NCBI RefSeq assembly: GCF_001579805.1
Contig: NZ_CP014546.1
Coordinates: 5,580,001-5,644,000 of the forward strand
From: Pseudomonas azotoformans
GTDB taxonomy: Bacteria > Pseudomonadota > Gammaproteobacteria > Pseudomonadales > Pseudomonadaceae
Direction of reading: 5' to 3'
Length of the DNA stretch: 64,000 bases
In this document: in pieces, positions 43,143 to 52,950 of the stretch
Position numbering within the stretch: position 1 is the first letter of the stretch
How the letters are laid out: each line of letters begins with the position of its first letter
Notes under the pieces: generated by a model
Told to the model about the DNA's origin: nothing
What the model saw: only the letters and a program-made list of their open reading frames with translations
Database searches by the model: none
Position numbers and translations under genes: made by a program

Positions 43143-45770
43143 TCAGGCAAACCGATAGCTGAATTCGCCGCCTTCGACGGTGACAGCCACGCAGGTGGCC
43201 GGTGTTCCAGCGAGCAAGCGCTTGAGAAATTCGGTACTGATCGCCGGCAACATCGAGTTGGTCAGGATCGCGTCGATCATCCGTCCGCCGCTTTCCAGCT
43301 CGGTGCAACGGCTGGCGATCAGTTCCACGACGTCCTCGCTGAAGGTGAACGGGATCTTGTGGCCCTCGGCGATGCGCTTCTCGATACGCCCCAGTTGCAG
43401 GCGGATGATGCTGCCGAGCATGGCGTCGCTCAGCGGGTAATAGGGGATGACCACCAGGCGCCCGAGCAGGGCCGGTGGGAAAACGTCGAGCAAGGGTTCG
43501 CGCAGCGCCTTGGCGATGGTGTCCGGCGCGGGCAGGCTGGTTTGCGGATGGCGGCAAAGACGACTGATCAACGCGGTGCCGGCGTTGGTGGTGAGCAGGA
43601 TCAGGGTGTTCTTGAAGTCGATGATCCGGCCTTCGCCGTCCTCCATCCACCCCTTGTCGAACACCTGGAAAAACAGCTCGTGCACGTCCGGGTGGGCCTT
43701 CTCCACCTCGTCCAGCAGCACCACGCTGTACGGCTTGCGTCGCACCGCTTCGGTCAGCACGCCGCCTTCGCCGTAGCCCACGTAACCGGGCGGCGCGCCC
43801 TTGAGGGTGGAGACGGTGTGCGCCTCCTGGTACTCGCTCATGTTGATGGTGATGACGTTCTGCTCGCCGCCATACAACGACTCGGCCAGGGCCAGCGCGG
43901 TTTCGGTCTTGCCCACCCCGGAAGTGCCGGCGAGCATGAATACGCCCACGGGTTTGCCGGGGTTGTCGAGGCCGGCGCGGGAGGTCTGGATGCGCCGCGC
44001 GATCATCTCCAGCGCATGGTCCTGGCCGATGATGCGCTGGCCCAGGCGCTCGGCCAGGCGCAGTACGTTTTCGATCTCGTTCTTGACCATGCGGCCCACG
44101 GGAATGCCGGTCCAATCCTGCACCACCGAGGCCACGGCCTGTTCATCGACGCTGATGAGTACCAGCGGATGTTCGCCCTGCTGCGCGATCAGTTCGTCCT
44201 GCAGTTGGCGCAAGTCGGCCAGGCCGGCTTCGCGGTCATCGGACTCGGCCAATTGGCTGCGCAGGCGCTGGATCTGTTCCACCAGCGCCAGCTCGTTATC
44301 CCAGCGCCCTTCCACTTCGTCCAGGCGTTCGCGTTCACTGGCCAGCAAGGCTTCGACCGAGGCGCGACGGCTGACGGTGTCCACGCCGATGGCGGTCTCG
44401 CGCTCGATGATTGCCAGCTCGGTTTCCAGGGACTCGATACGGCGCCGACTGTCATCCACCTCGGCCGGGGTCGCATGCAGGCTGATAGCGACGCGAGCAC
44501 AGGCCGTGTCGATCAGGCTGACGGCCTTGTCTGGCAGCTGCCGCGCCGGGATGTAGCGGTTGGACAAGCGCACCGCCGCTTCCAGCGCCGAATCGAGGAT
44601 GTGCACCTGATGATGGTTCTGCATGGTTTCGGCAATGCCGCGCAGCATCAGGAGCGCGCGGGCTTCATCCGGTTCGTCCACCTGCACGGTCTGGAAGCGT
44701 CGGGTCAGCGCCGGGTCTTTCTCGATGTGCTTCTTGTACTCGGCAAAGGTCGTCGCGCCTACTGTGCGCAAGGTGCCTCGGGCCAACGCCGGCTTGAGCA
44801 GGTTGGCCGCATCGCCGGTCCCGGCAGCACCGCCCGCGCCGACCAGGGTATGGGTCTCGTCGATGAACAGCACCACCGGCTTGACGCTGGCCTGCACCTC
44901 GTCGATCACCGAACGCAGGCGCTGCTCAAACTCGCCTTTCATGCTCGCACCAGCCTGCAACAGGCCGACGTCGAGGGCCAGCAGTTGCACATCCTTGAGG
45001 CTGGGCGGCACGTCGCCACGGGCGATGCGTTGGGCAAACCCTTCGACCACGGCGGTCTTGCCGACGCCCGCCTCGCCCACCAGGATCGGGTTGTTCTGGC
45101 GGCGACGCATGAGGATGTCGATCACCTGGCGAATCTCTTCATCGCGACCGACGATGGGGTCCATCTTGCTCGTACGCGCTTGCTCAGTGAGGTCGACGGT
45201 AAAGCGCTTCAGGGCTTCCTGCGGTTTGGTCGGGGCCAGTGCGCCGAGGTCTTCGCCCGGTGCCTGGTAGCCGTCGCTGGCGCTCATCCGGGCTTCGGGG
45301 GAGTCCTTGAGCAACGCTGCGAATCGCTCACTCAAGTCATCGATACCGACCTTGTTGAACTCGCGGGAAACCCCATACAAGCCGTTGCGCAGGCTGGGGG
45401 TTTTCAACAGCGCCAACAGTAAATGGCCGGAGCGCACCTGGGACTCGCCGAGCATCAACGTGGCATACACCCACGCACGTTCGACGGCCTCTTCCACTTG
45501 CGACGACAAGTCGGTGACCGACGTCGAGCCACGGGGCAAGCGGTCGAGGGCCGCCGTCAGGTCACGGGCCAGTACGGCCGGGTCGATGCCGTAATGACGG
45601 ATCAGCCGCAGCAGGTCCGAGTCGGTCAGTTGCAGGATCTGCTGCAACCAGTGCACCAGCTCCACATAGGGATTGCCGCGCAGCTTGCAGAACACGGTGC
45701 TGCTTTCAATCGCCCGGTAGCACAGGCTGTTGAGTTTGCCGAAAAGCGCGACGCGACTGATATCAGCCAT
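43143..45770 (-). CDS. clpV: type VI secretion system ATPase TssH (ClpV)
   Basis: 875-aa AAA+ disaggregase that recycles contracted TssB/TssC sheath. Clp N-like domain (1-160; LVHWLQQILQLTDSDLLRL), first AAA Walker A GEAGVGKT near 233-240, a coiled-coil middle domain, second Walker A GTSGVGKT near 613-620 and ClpV-specific EKAHPDVHELFFQVFDKGWM. Start overlaps the tssG 3' end by 8 bp. Confidence 0.97.
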   Translation of the reverse strand: MADISRVALFGKLNSLCYRAIESSTVFCKLRGNPYVELVHWLQQILQLTDSDLLRLIRHYGIDPAVLARDLTAALDRLPRGSTSVTDLSSQVEEAVERAWVYATLMLGESQVRSGHLLLALLKTPSLRNGLYGVSREFNKVGIDDLSERFAALLKDSPEARMSASDGYQAPGEDLGALAPTKPQEALKRFTVDLTEQARTSKMDPIVGRDEEIRQVIDILMRRRQNNPILVGEAGVGKTAVVEGFAQRIARGDVPPSLKDVQLLALDVGLLQAGASMKGEFEQRLRSVIDEVQASVKPVVLFIDETHTLVGAGGAAGTGDAANLLKPALARGTLRTVGATTFAEYKKHIEKDPALTRRFQTVQVDEPDEARALLMLRGIAETMQNHHQVHILDSALEAAVRLSNRYIPARQLPDKAVSLIDTACARVAISLHATPAEVDDSRRRIESLETELAIIERETAIGVDTVSRRASVEALLASERERLDEVEGRWDNELALVEQIQRLRSQLAESDDREAGLADLRQLQDELIAQQGEHPLVLISVDEQAVASVVQDWTGIPVGRMVKNEIENVLRLAERLGQRIIGQDHALEMIARRIQTSRAGLDNPGKPVGVFMLAGTSGVGKTETALALAESLYGGEQNVITINMSEYQEAHTVSTLKGAPPGYVGYGEGGVLTEAVRRKPYSVVLLDEVEKAHPDVHELFFQVFDKGWMEDGEGRIIDFKNTLILLTTNAGTALISRLCRHPQTSLPAPDTIAKALREPLLDVFPPALLGRLVVIPYYPLSDAMLGSIIRLQLGRIEKRIAEGHKIPFTFSEDVVELIASRCTELESGGRMIDAILTNSMLPAISTEFLKRLLAGTPATCVAVTVEGGEFSYRFA

Positions 45771-46803
45771 GGGCAGGTCCTTGAGGGGTAATGGAGAGGC
45801 GCGGGTTGATCAGCAACTGCCGATCATCCTGCTCGGGGGCCTGGCTGCTCAGCCAACTGGTCCAGCCCAGGGGCGCGGAACCGAGGCGCAAGCCAGGCAG
45901 TTGTTCTTTCTTGACGATCAGGTTGACGTCCCAGTCCAGCGCCAGGCCGACGTATTGGCGCACCCAGTCCTGCACGCGCTGCAGGCTGTCGCCACCGGGC
46001 AGCAGGCGACGGGTTTGCGCCAGGTCAAGGGGGCCGATCAACAGGCGGAACTTGTGCTGGGTGTTCCAGACTTTCTTGCCCATCACGGTGGTCTGGCCGA
46101 GTACGGCGGCATCGGGGCCGCTGCGCAGCGCGCACAGGCCGTCGGCGGGCAATTTCATCCAGTGGCCGACAAACTGCTCGACCCGCACCGGCACGCCGAG
46201 GTAGTCGGTCAGTAGCGCGGCCAAGCCCTCGGCATTGCGCGTCTGCGGGCCCAGCCGTCCGGCGAAGTGCAGCTTGGCCACGTCGGGCACTGCGTTGCGG
46301 TCCAACAGTGAAGCCTGGCCGATGCCGATCAGGGAGCCCAGGTACTGCGCAAAACGGTCCGCTCCCGGGCGGTCCAGGCTCACCGCCGGCTGGGCACTGG
46401 CCCAGGCGCGGTAGAACAGGCTGATCATGCGGTGGTGGAACACGTCGCAGAACGCCGCGAGTGTGGGGTCGTTGCGGTTGCGTTGGCGGTCGCGGATGTA
46501 TTCGGTGAGGTGAATCGGCAACGGACCGTTGGCGCCCATCAGGCCAAAGAAATTCAACAACAACTTGGGCACAGCGCCGGGCGTGAGCGCAGCGATCATC
46601 GCTGGCTCGAACGCCAGCGACGGCTGCTGCCCGAACCGCACGGCCTCATCCGCCGGGCGCGCGGCTTGGCCGATACGCGGCAAGTGCGCAAACGCGCACT
46701 CGAGCTGACGCAGCGCGCCGTAGAAATCGAAGCGCGCCGGGTGCGCCTCCAGGGCACCGAACAGGGTCAGAGGATCTCGCATCTGCCCACCCGCGCTGGC
46801 CAT
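45763..46803 (-). CDS. tssG: type VI secretion system baseplate subunit TssG
   Basis: 346 aa; FDFYGALRQLECAF and FGLMGANGPLPIHLTEYIRD are the TssG hallmarks. It overlaps the tssF 3' end by 37 bp if the first ATG is used; an internal ATG (MRDPLTLF, 46782) with GGTGG upstream is an alternative and would shorten the overlap to 16 bp. Confidence 0.95.
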   Translation of the reverse strand: MASAGGQMRDPLTLFGALEAHPARFDFYGALRQLECAFAHLPRIGQAARPADEAVRFGQQPSLAFEPAMIAALTPGAVPKLLLNFFGLMGANGPLPIHLTEYIRDRQRNRNDPTLAAFCDVFHHRMISLFYRAWASAQPAVSLDRPGADRFAQYLGSLIGIGQASLLDRNAVPDVAKLHFAGRLGPQTRNAEGLAALLTDYLGVPVRVEQFVGHWMKLPADGLCALRSGPDAAVLGQTTVMGKKVWNTQHKFRLLIGPLDLAQTRRLLPGGDSLQRVQDWVRQYVGLALDWDVNLIVKKEQLPGLRLGSAPLGWTSWLSSQAPEQDDRQLLINPRLSITPQGPAHG

Positions 46804-48644
46804 TGCATGATCACGCCACGCGTGGTGCTCTTGATCAGCGTTTCGGTGAATGCGTTGAGCGATACGTACTTGGCAAAAAACTGCTCCAGCACCGAGCCCA
46901 GCACAAATACACCAGCGCCTTCGAACGCCGCTTCATCCAGGGTCACGCAGACCTGCAAGCCACGGCCATAGGTGATCGGCCCTGGCAACGGCAGGCGCCG
47001 CACGATGCTTTCGGCCGTCACCGAACGCAGGCCTTCGATCTGCTTGTGGGCGGCTTCGTCTTCAATACGGCAATACAGGCGCAGTAACTCGCGCAATGCA
47101 CTGGCACCCTGCTCCTTGTCCTGGTCCAGCAACGACAGGTAGTTGAGGGACAAATGGCTGACCAGCCGCCATGCGGTTTCGCCCTCGGCAAAGGATGGCG
47201 CCGGCACCGTGGGCCCGGTGAGGCATCGCACCGCCTGCACCGGCGCGCCGGACTCGACGCTGAAGTCGCTGCGGCCACTGCCTACCGGCATGTTCAACAC
47301 CAGGTCACGGTTGCTGCACAGGGTGTCGATGCCCAACTGGCGAAGGTCGCTGCGGTGCGGGGCTTCCTGGGCGTCCACCAGGGACAGGAACAACTCGCTG
47401 CCGATGTAGCTGGAACGAGGGCCTTGGCGGTGCTGTTGCTCGGACAACACCCGCGCATCTCGGCGCACTTGGTAAAAGGCGTTAGGCGGCTTGCGGGCGT
47501 GCAGGTCATTGGCGCGGTAGAACGACTCGAAGGTCTGGCTGGCTTCCGCGCCACTGCCGTAGCCGGTCACACCTTCGATCTGGTAGATCTCGTAATCCAT
47601 CGGCCGCGTGCGGTCCGCAATCACGTGGTATTCCGCCTGCTGGTCGGACAGGTGCACACGCTCGGCGCGCATCGGGAACAGGTTGATCGCCGGCGTGCAA
47701 TACAGGCCGAAATTCGCTGCGCTGAGGCTTTGTTCCAACAGCGGATCGAGCTTCTTGAACAGCACGATCACGTCCAACTGTTCAGCGCTGCAGCGGCTGA
47801 CGCTATTGCCCAGTCCCACCACGTCGGCAAACATGAAGCGCTGCGGCATGGCGAAGTATTCCTGCAACAGCCGATAGCCCTGGAACTGACGCGGGCCGGT
47901 GGGCAGCAACGCTTCGCTGTCGCTGTAGCCCAGGCTGCGAATCGCGCTCTTGGGCAGGAATTGGTGCCAGTCGACATGCTCCTGCACCGGCATCACCAGC
48001 ACGCCGACGGCCTGGGCCAACAGGTGTTCGAGGATGCGCGACGGCATGGCGTCGCCGCCACGGATGTGCAGCGGCAGGTTATCGAGGGACAGGTCGCTGA
48101 AAGTCAGGCCGGCACCGACCCTGAGGCGCAGGCGCAGGGCCGCCTTGACCCCGCCCAGGCGCGACAGATCAACACCTGCCACGTGTGTGCCGCAGGCAAA
48201 GTAGCGCGCCTCGACCAGCTCGATCGGCCACAAGGTCACATCATGGGCCGTGCGGAATTCGCAGGCGGTCTGGTCGCCCTTGCCCAATTGGCTGTGCAGC
48301 GCGGTGTCGCGTGGCACCTTGAACCCAGAGGCCAGGCTGCCCTCGCCCATGTCCGGCTGCAATTGCACCACCGCCATCGACGGCGTGGGCGCCAGGTATT
48401 GCGGGTACACCAGTTCCAGCAAGTGGTTGGTAAAGCGTGGGAACTCGGCGTCGATCTTCAACTGCACCCGCGCCGCCAGAAAGCTGAACCCCTCCAGCAA
48501 CCGCTCCACATAAGGGTCGGCACAGGCATAGGTTTCCAGCCCCAGGCGTCCGGCGACCTTGGGGTAGTCACGCGCGAATTCACCGCCGACTTCCCGCAGG
48601 TGAGCCAGTTCACGTTCGTAATAGCGCAGCAGTTTGGCGTTCAC
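46767..48644 (-). CDS. tssF: type VI secretion system baseplate subunit TssF
   Basis: 625 aa; opening LLRYYERELAHLREVGGEFA and FSFLAARVQLKIDAEFPRFT, YPQYLAPTPSMAVVQL are diagnostic. Forms the baseplate wedge with TssG, TssE and TssK. Starts by 4-bp overlap with tssE. Confidence 0.96.
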   Translation of the reverse strand: MNAKLLRYYERELAHLREVGGEFARDYPKVAGRLGLETYACADPYVERLLEGFSFLAARVQLKIDAEFPRFTNHLLELVYPQYLAPTPSMAVVQLQPDMGEGSLASGFKVPRDTALHSQLGKGDQTACEFRTAHDVTLWPIELVEARYFACGTHVAGVDLSRLGGVKAALRLRLRVGAGLTFSDLSLDNLPLHIRGGDAMPSRILEHLLAQAVGVLVMPVQEHVDWHQFLPKSAIRSLGYSDSEALLPTGPRQFQGYRLLQEYFAMPQRFMFADVVGLGNSVSRCSAEQLDVIVLFKKLDPLLEQSLSAANFGLYCTPAINLFPMRAERVHLSDQQAEYHVIADRTRPMDYEIYQIEGVTGYGSGAEASQTFESFYRANDLHARKPPNAFYQVRRDARVLSEQQHRQGPRSSYIGSELFLSLVDAQEAPHRSDLRQLGIDTLCSNRDLVLNMPVGSGRSDFSVESGAPVQAVRCLTGPTVPAPSFAEGETAWRLVSHLSLNYLSLLDQDKEQGASALRELLRLYCRIEDEAAHKQIEGLRSVTAESIVRRLPLPGPITYGRGLQVCVTLDEAAFEGAGVFVLGSVLEQFFAKYVSLNAFTETLIKSTTRGVIMQWPARVGRCEIL

Positions 48645-49159
48645 CGCACGTCCCTTGTCTCGATATCGAAGACCCTGGCCTCACCTGCTTCCAGGTCGAG
48701 TTCGGTCTTCAGGTACAGGCGCTCGGGCAACGGTTGGCCCCAGAGTTCGCCATGAATTTCAAAGGCCATCTGGTTAGGACTGGCCGTAGCCCCCGAGGGC
48801 ACCACCGGCACCACCCGCACGCTGTTGCGTAAAATCCGCGGTTCAAAATCCCAGATCGCCTGGCGGATGCGCCGCCCAAGCTCGTCACGGTCCAAACCGG
48901 CGGCGGTCTTGCCGGCAAGATCCGGCAGACCAAAATTGACCACCGACTGCATCGCCAGTGGGTAGGCGCTCAAGTCACGAAAACTGCCCAGGCTGGTGCT
49001 GTTGAGCAGCCACCCCAGGTCACGCAACACCGCCTGGCGCAGGCCGCGCATGGACAGCACGCGCTTGTCCCGAGGCTCCACGGCATGCTCGGTGTCGTCA
49101 TCGCTCAAGCGGTCGAGCAACGACGGTTGCAGGCGTTCGCGACTGGTGAGTTCAGCCAT
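48641..49159 (-). CDS. tssE: type VI secretion system baseplate subunit TssE
   Basis: 172-aa gp25-like protein (LQPSLLDRLSDD near the N-terminus; VVNFGLPDLAG and the RRIRQAIWDFEPRI motif near 104-117). Baseplate wedge component that initiates sheath assembly. It overlaps tssF by 4 bp. A REPIN lies in the 149-bp gap to hcp upstream. Confidence 0.94.
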   Translation of the reverse strand: MAELTSRERLQPSLLDRLSDDDTEHAVEPRDKRVLSMRGLRQAVLRDLGWLLNSTSLGSFRDLSAYPLAMQSVVNFGLPDLAGKTAAGLDRDELGRRIRQAIWDFEPRILRNSVRVVPVVPSGATASPNQMAFEIHGELWGQPLPERLYLKTELDLEAGEARVFDIETRDVR

Positions 49160-49197
49160 GGTTAAGGCCTTGAGTAAGGTTCACAATGTTCTCCACT

Positions 49198-49289
49198 GTG
49201 GCGAGGGAGCTTGCTCCCGCTGGGCTGCGCAGCAGCCCCAAAAACTTAGGGCCGCTTCGCGCCCCAGCGGGAGCAAGCTCCCTCGCCAC
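49198..49289. repeat. REPIN between hcp and tssE
   Basis: GTGGCGAGGGAGCTTGCTCC at the left end and its inverse GGAGCAAGCTCCCTCGCCAC at the right end, with GGGCTGCGCAGC and GGGCCGCTTCGCGCCCC between; about 92 bp. It lies 19 bp after the hcp stop in the transcribed strand. Confidence 0.88.
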
Positions 49290-49308
49290 ATCCACCGGGG
49301 TGTCAACA

Positions 49309-49791
49309 TCAGATTTTCTGGTTCTTTTCCAGGTCCCACTTCTTCGGCGTGCCGGTGATCACGGTGTCGCCGGTGAAGGAGTCGAACTCGTAGCTGATGG
49401 TGGTGAAGTTGATCGAGATGGTTTCGCTCGGGCGCTCGCCGTTGCTGCTGGCGGAGTAGGAGCTGATGATCGCGCTGCCGAGGATCAACTTGAGGAACAC
49501 TTGTTGCTTCTTGTCCGGGCCGCCGGTCTGGATGAAGTGGATCTCGGCATCACCCAGGCTCTTGCCGCACACGGCCTGCATGAACAGGTCCGCGGAGGCC
49601 AGGTCGGTGACCTTGGTCATGGAGATTTCCGAGAACGACGGGTTACTGGTGTCGCGATCGGCGCCGCCACCGCTGGTGGAGATCGCCCGGCCGACACCCA
49701 TCTGGATTGCATCGATGGTGATCCAGTCCTTGTGCCCGTCGACGGTGGAAGTGCCTTTGATCTGGGTGCCTTTGAAGTTCAGCAAAATCAT
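49309..49791 (-). CDS. hcp: type VI secretion tube protein Hcp (TssD)
   Basis: 160 aa forming the hexameric inner tube that is expelled. Family features: GTSTVDGHKDWITIDAIQMG near 14-33, SFSEISMTKVTDLASADLF, SYSASSNGERPSETISINFT. 22 bp after tssC. Followed by a REPIN, which may stabilise its mRNA. Confidence 0.97.
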   Translation of the reverse strand: MILLNFKGTQIKGTSTVDGHKDWITIDAIQMGVGRAISTSGGGADRDTSNPSFSEISMTKVTDLASADLFMQAVCGKSLGDAEIHFIQTGGPDKKQQVFLKLILGSAIISSYSASSNGERPSETISINFTTISYEFDSFTGDTVITGTPKKWDLEKNQKI

Positions 49792-49813
49792 GGTGGTTAC
49801 CTTTCAGGGTTGA

Positions 49814-51313
49814 TCAGTTGGATTTGGTGGACGGCAGCTTGGAGACCAGGCGCAGGGACACGGTCAGGCCTTCGAGCTGGTAGTGCGGGCGCAGGAAAAA
49901 CTTGGCGCCGTAGTAGCCGGGGTTGCCTTCGATTTCTTCCACCACCACTTCAGCGCCGGCCAGTGGCTTGCGCGCTTTGTCGGCGTCGGTGGCGGTGGCC
50001 GGGTTGTGTTCCACGTAGCGGCCGATCCAGTTGTTGAGCCAGATCTGCATGTCGTCGCGCTCTTTGAATGAGCCGATCTTGTCGCGCACGATGCACTTCA
50101 AGTAATGGGCGAACCGGCAGGTGGCGAACAGGTACGGCAGGCGCGCGGCCAGGTTGGCGTTGGCGGTGGCGTCCGGGTCTTCGTACTCGGCGGGTTTGTG
50201 CATCGACTGCGCGCCGATGAAGGCCGCCAGGTCGCTGTTCTTCTTGTGCACCAGGGGCATGAAACCGTTCTTCGCCAGCTCCGCTTCACGGCGGTCGCTG
50301 ATGGCGATTTCAGTCGGGCAGGTCATGTCGACGCCGCCGTCATCGGTCGGGAAGGTATGCACCGGCAGCCCTTCCACCACACCGCCGGATTCAATGCCGC
50401 GAATCTGCGAGCACCAGCCGTAGTGTTTGAACGAGCGGTTGATGTTCACAGCCATGGCATAGGCGGCGTTGGCCCAGGTGAAGTCCTTGGCGCCAGCGGC
50501 GTCGGTGGTTTCTTCGAAGTCGAACGCTTCCACCGGGTTGGTCTTGGCACCGTAAGGCGCGCGGGACAGGAAACGCGGCATCGCCAGGCCCACATAACGC
50601 GAATCTTCACTGGCACGGAAGCTGCGCCAAGCTGCGTGTTCCGGGGTCTGGAAGATCTTGGTCAGGTCACGCGGGTTGGCCAGTTCCTGCCACGACTCCA
50701 TCAGCATCACGCTGGGGTCGGCGGCGGTGATCAACGGGCAGTGCGCCGCCGCACTGACGCGGGCCATCTGGGTCAACAGCTCCACGTCCGGGGCGCTGTT
50801 GTTGAAGTAGTAGTCGGCCACAAACGCGCCATAGGGCTCGCCACCGAACTGGCCGTATTCTTCTTCGTAGAGCTTCTTGAAGATCGGGCTCTGATCCCAG
50901 GCCACGCCCTTGAACTTGCGCAACGTCTTGTGCACTTCGTTCTTGGAAATGTTCATGACCCGGATCTTCAGCGACTCGTCGGTCTCGGTGTTGTTGACCA
51001 GGTAATGCAGGCCGCGCCAGGCGCTTTCCACGCCCTGGAATTCCTCGTGGTGCAGGATGTGGTTGACCTGTTCGGTAAGTTTCTGGTCGAGGGCAGCGAT
51101 CAGGCCTTCGATGGTGCCCAGCACGTCGTGGGGCATCAGCTGAGTGCCTTGCAACGCTTGCTCGGCCAGGGTGCGCACGGCGGTTTCCACCGCTTCCTTG
51201 GCTTTGTCGGTCTTGGGCTTGAACTCTTTTTGCAACAGGCTGGCGAAGTCGCCGGCGTCGAACTCGGTGGTGACCAGCGGCTGTCCGGCCTGTTCCGATT
51301 GCGGAGTGGACAT
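49814..51313 (-). CDS. tssC: type VI secretion system contractile sheath large subunit TssC
   Basis: 499 aa; SAWRGLHYLVNNTETDESLK near 94-113 and FMPLVHKKNSDLAAFIGAQS are family signatures. Forms the sheath with TssB. The 78-bp gap after tssB contains a CCCCG-TAC-CGGGG hairpin. Confidence 0.97.
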   Translation of the reverse strand: MSTPQSEQAGQPLVTTEFDAGDFASLLQKEFKPKTDKAKEAVETAVRTLAEQALQGTQLMPHDVLGTIEGLIAALDQKLTEQVNHILHHEEFQGVESAWRGLHYLVNNTETDESLKIRVMNISKNEVHKTLRKFKGVAWDQSPIFKKLYEEEYGQFGGEPYGAFVADYYFNNSAPDVELLTQMARVSAAAHCPLITAADPSVMLMESWQELANPRDLTKIFQTPEHAAWRSFRASEDSRYVGLAMPRFLSRAPYGAKTNPVEAFDFEETTDAAGAKDFTWANAAYAMAVNINRSFKHYGWCSQIRGIESGGVVEGLPVHTFPTDDGGVDMTCPTEIAISDRREAELAKNGFMPLVHKKNSDLAAFIGAQSMHKPAEYEDPDATANANLAARLPYLFATCRFAHYLKCIVRDKIGSFKERDDMQIWLNNWIGRYVEHNPATATDADKARKPLAGAEVVVEEIEGNPGYYGAKFFLRPHYQLEGLTVSLRLVSKLPSTKSN

Positions 51314-51391
51314 GACGGTTTCCTCGAATTTTGGGCAAAGCTTCCCCGTACCGGGGCAAACGAGGCTCCGGCAGAGTCAGCGGTTATTCAG

Positions 51392-51892
51392 TTATTCAGG
51401 CTGTTTGGGCGCAGTGCTCAAGGCCTGCATCACGCTCGGGTCGGCGAGCAGTTTGGCCAGCAGTTCCTCGGCACCCACCTTGCCGTCCATGTAGGTCAGC
51501 AGGTTGGACAATTGGCTGCGCGCGGTGAGCAGTTGGTTGAGGCTCGGGACCTTGCGGGCGATGGCGGCCGGGCTGAAATCGTCCATGGTTTCAAAGGTGA
51601 TCTCCACCGGCAGGTTGCCCTCGCCGCTCAGAGTGTTGGGCACCTGGAACGCCACGCGCGGCTTCATCGATTTGAGGCGCTCGTCGAAGTTGTCGATGTC
51701 GACTTCCAAAAACTTGCGCTCGGCCACCGGCGGCAACGGCTCGGCGGGTTTGCCGGAGAGGTCGGAAAACACCCCCATCACGAAGGGCAACTGCACGGTT
51801 TTTTCCGAGCCGTAGATCTCCACGTCGTATTCGATCTGCACACGTGGCGCCCGGTTGCGAGCGATAAACTTCTGACTGCTTTCTTTGGCCAC
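51392..51892 (-). CDS. tssB: type VI secretion system contractile sheath small subunit TssB
   Basis: 166 aa with a GTG start: (V)AKESSQKFIARNRAPRVQI is the canonical TssB N-terminus and GGAG lies 8 nt upstream. An ATG 30 codons earlier exists in frame but overlaps tssA and adds non-homologous sequence. Core YDVEIYGSEKTVQLPFVMGV and FDERLKSMKPRVAF are family-typical. Confidence 0.95.
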   Translation of the reverse strand: MAKESSQKFIARNRAPRVQIEYDVEIYGSEKTVQLPFVMGVFSDLSGKPAEPLPPVAERKFLEVDIDNFDERLKSMKPRVAFQVPNTLSGEGNLPVEITFETMDDFSPAAIARKVPSLNQLLTARSQLSNLLTYMDGKVGAEELLAKLLADPSVMQALSTAPKQPE

Positions 51893-51929
51893 AGGACGAG
51901 CTCCGGTGAGTGGGTTTGATACAAAAGGG

Positions 51930-52943
51930 TCAGTTGTCGCTGTTGCGAATACCGCTGACCAGCGCCAGTTGCGCAAGACCATCGGGAGCGAGGTCTTGCA
52001 GCAATTCCATGAAATTCTTGTCGATCAGTTTCTTCGCCCGTTGCAGCAAAAACGGCACGGGACTGGCCGGTTCGTGAGTCTGGAAATAGGTGCACAGGCG
52101 GTCGAGCGTCTGACGCGCGTCTTCGCGGCTGTTGATCTCGCCACGGTTGGGTTGCGGCGTTAAGGCCGGGGCATCGGCCGTGATAACCGGTGCTGCCACA
52201 TCCAGTTGCGGACGACGGATCACGTCACCGGCACGCCGCAACAGTGTGGCCAGGCTGCTCAGATCGATAGCGCGGCCGACGCCGACTTTCTCCGTGAGCA
52301 GCTGCTCGATCTGCACGCTCAGCGCCAGGGCCTGGGCCAATGCGGTTTCGGTGGCGTTAAGCTCAAGCGGGTCCGCCTCGGCCAAGGCGCCTTCGATCAC
52401 GGCCGGGCTGAGGTCACCGCTGGGTTCGGTGGTGGCCAGGTCGATCTGGCGCAGGCTCAAGCTGCCCACACTGCGCGCCGTGATCAGCGGAGCGCCCAGC
52501 AGGTCGCGCAACAGCCCGGACGGCTCGCAGAGAAACGCCAGGATGTTGATGCGCAACAGAGGGTCGTGGTCATCATCGGGATCGAGCTGGGGATGCAGGC
52601 CACCCCAGCAGTGTTCCAGCAACCCATGGATCAACTGCAGGCCCGCAGCCAGGCCGGAGAGACCGTGCAGGTTGAGCTGGGCGCGGGTCAGCCAGATCGC
52701 CAGGCGCAGGTCGCGGCTGCGCTCCAGCAGCGGCAAGGCCAGCAGCATCACCCGCTTCCAATTCGGTTCGATGGCTTGAGTGATGGTGTCGCCGTATTGC
52801 ACCTCGGGCTTGCCCAGGGCTTCTTCTTCCAGCTCAAGGAATTCAGGGTCGTATTCGACGTTCACGCCGCCGCCGTTTGCCTCGCCCAAGGGCAAGGCAA
52901 ACGCGGTGAAATCCAGTGGTTGAGCGTCGGTGGGCAGACCCAT
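51930..52943 (-). CDS. tssA: type VI secretion system protein TssA
   Basis: 337 aa, first gene of the T6SS operon. ImpA N-terminal domain (about 25-160; GVNVEYDPEFLELEEEALGK, LLEHCWGGLHPQLDPDDDHD) and a C-terminal domain with TLDRLCTYFQTHEPASPVPF then AKKLIDKNFMELLQDLAP. Short TssA of the H1/ImpA type. Start chosen at MGLPTDAQ with GAGGGAA 7 nt upstream. The ribosome-binding site lies in one arm of a hairpin (52951-52989). Confidence 0.93.
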   Translation of the reverse strand: MGLPTDAQPLDFTAFALPLGEANGGGVNVEYDPEFLELEEEALGKPEVQYGDTITQAIEPNWKRVMLLALPLLERSRDLRLAIWLTRAQLNLHGLSGLAAGLQLIHGLLEHCWGGLHPQLDPDDDHDPLLRINILAFLCEPSGLLRDLLGAPLITARSVGSLSLRQIDLATTEPSGDLSPAVIEGALAEADPLELNATETALAQALALSVQIEQLLTEKVGVGRAIDLSSLATLLRRAGDVIRRPQLDVAAPVITADAPALTPQPNRGEINSREDARQTLDRLCTYFQTHEPASPVPFLLQRAKKLIDKNFMELLQDLAPDGLAQLALVSGIRNSDN

Positions 52944-52950
52944 CGCAGTT

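Noticed and set aside
43117..44115. Upstream extension of the unknown ORF into clpV
   Set aside because: The frame stays open inside clpV by chance (Arg/Pro-rich); the real start with AGGAG is at 43116.
43137..45422. 761-codon plus-strand frame opposite clpV
   Set aside because: Antisense shadow; clpV is well supported.
32095..52943. Prophage or tailocin interpretation of the contractile genes
   Set aside because: TssB/C/E/I/D resemble phage tail parts, but TssM, TssL, TssK, ClpV and TagH identify a T6SS; no capsid, terminase or integrase is seen.
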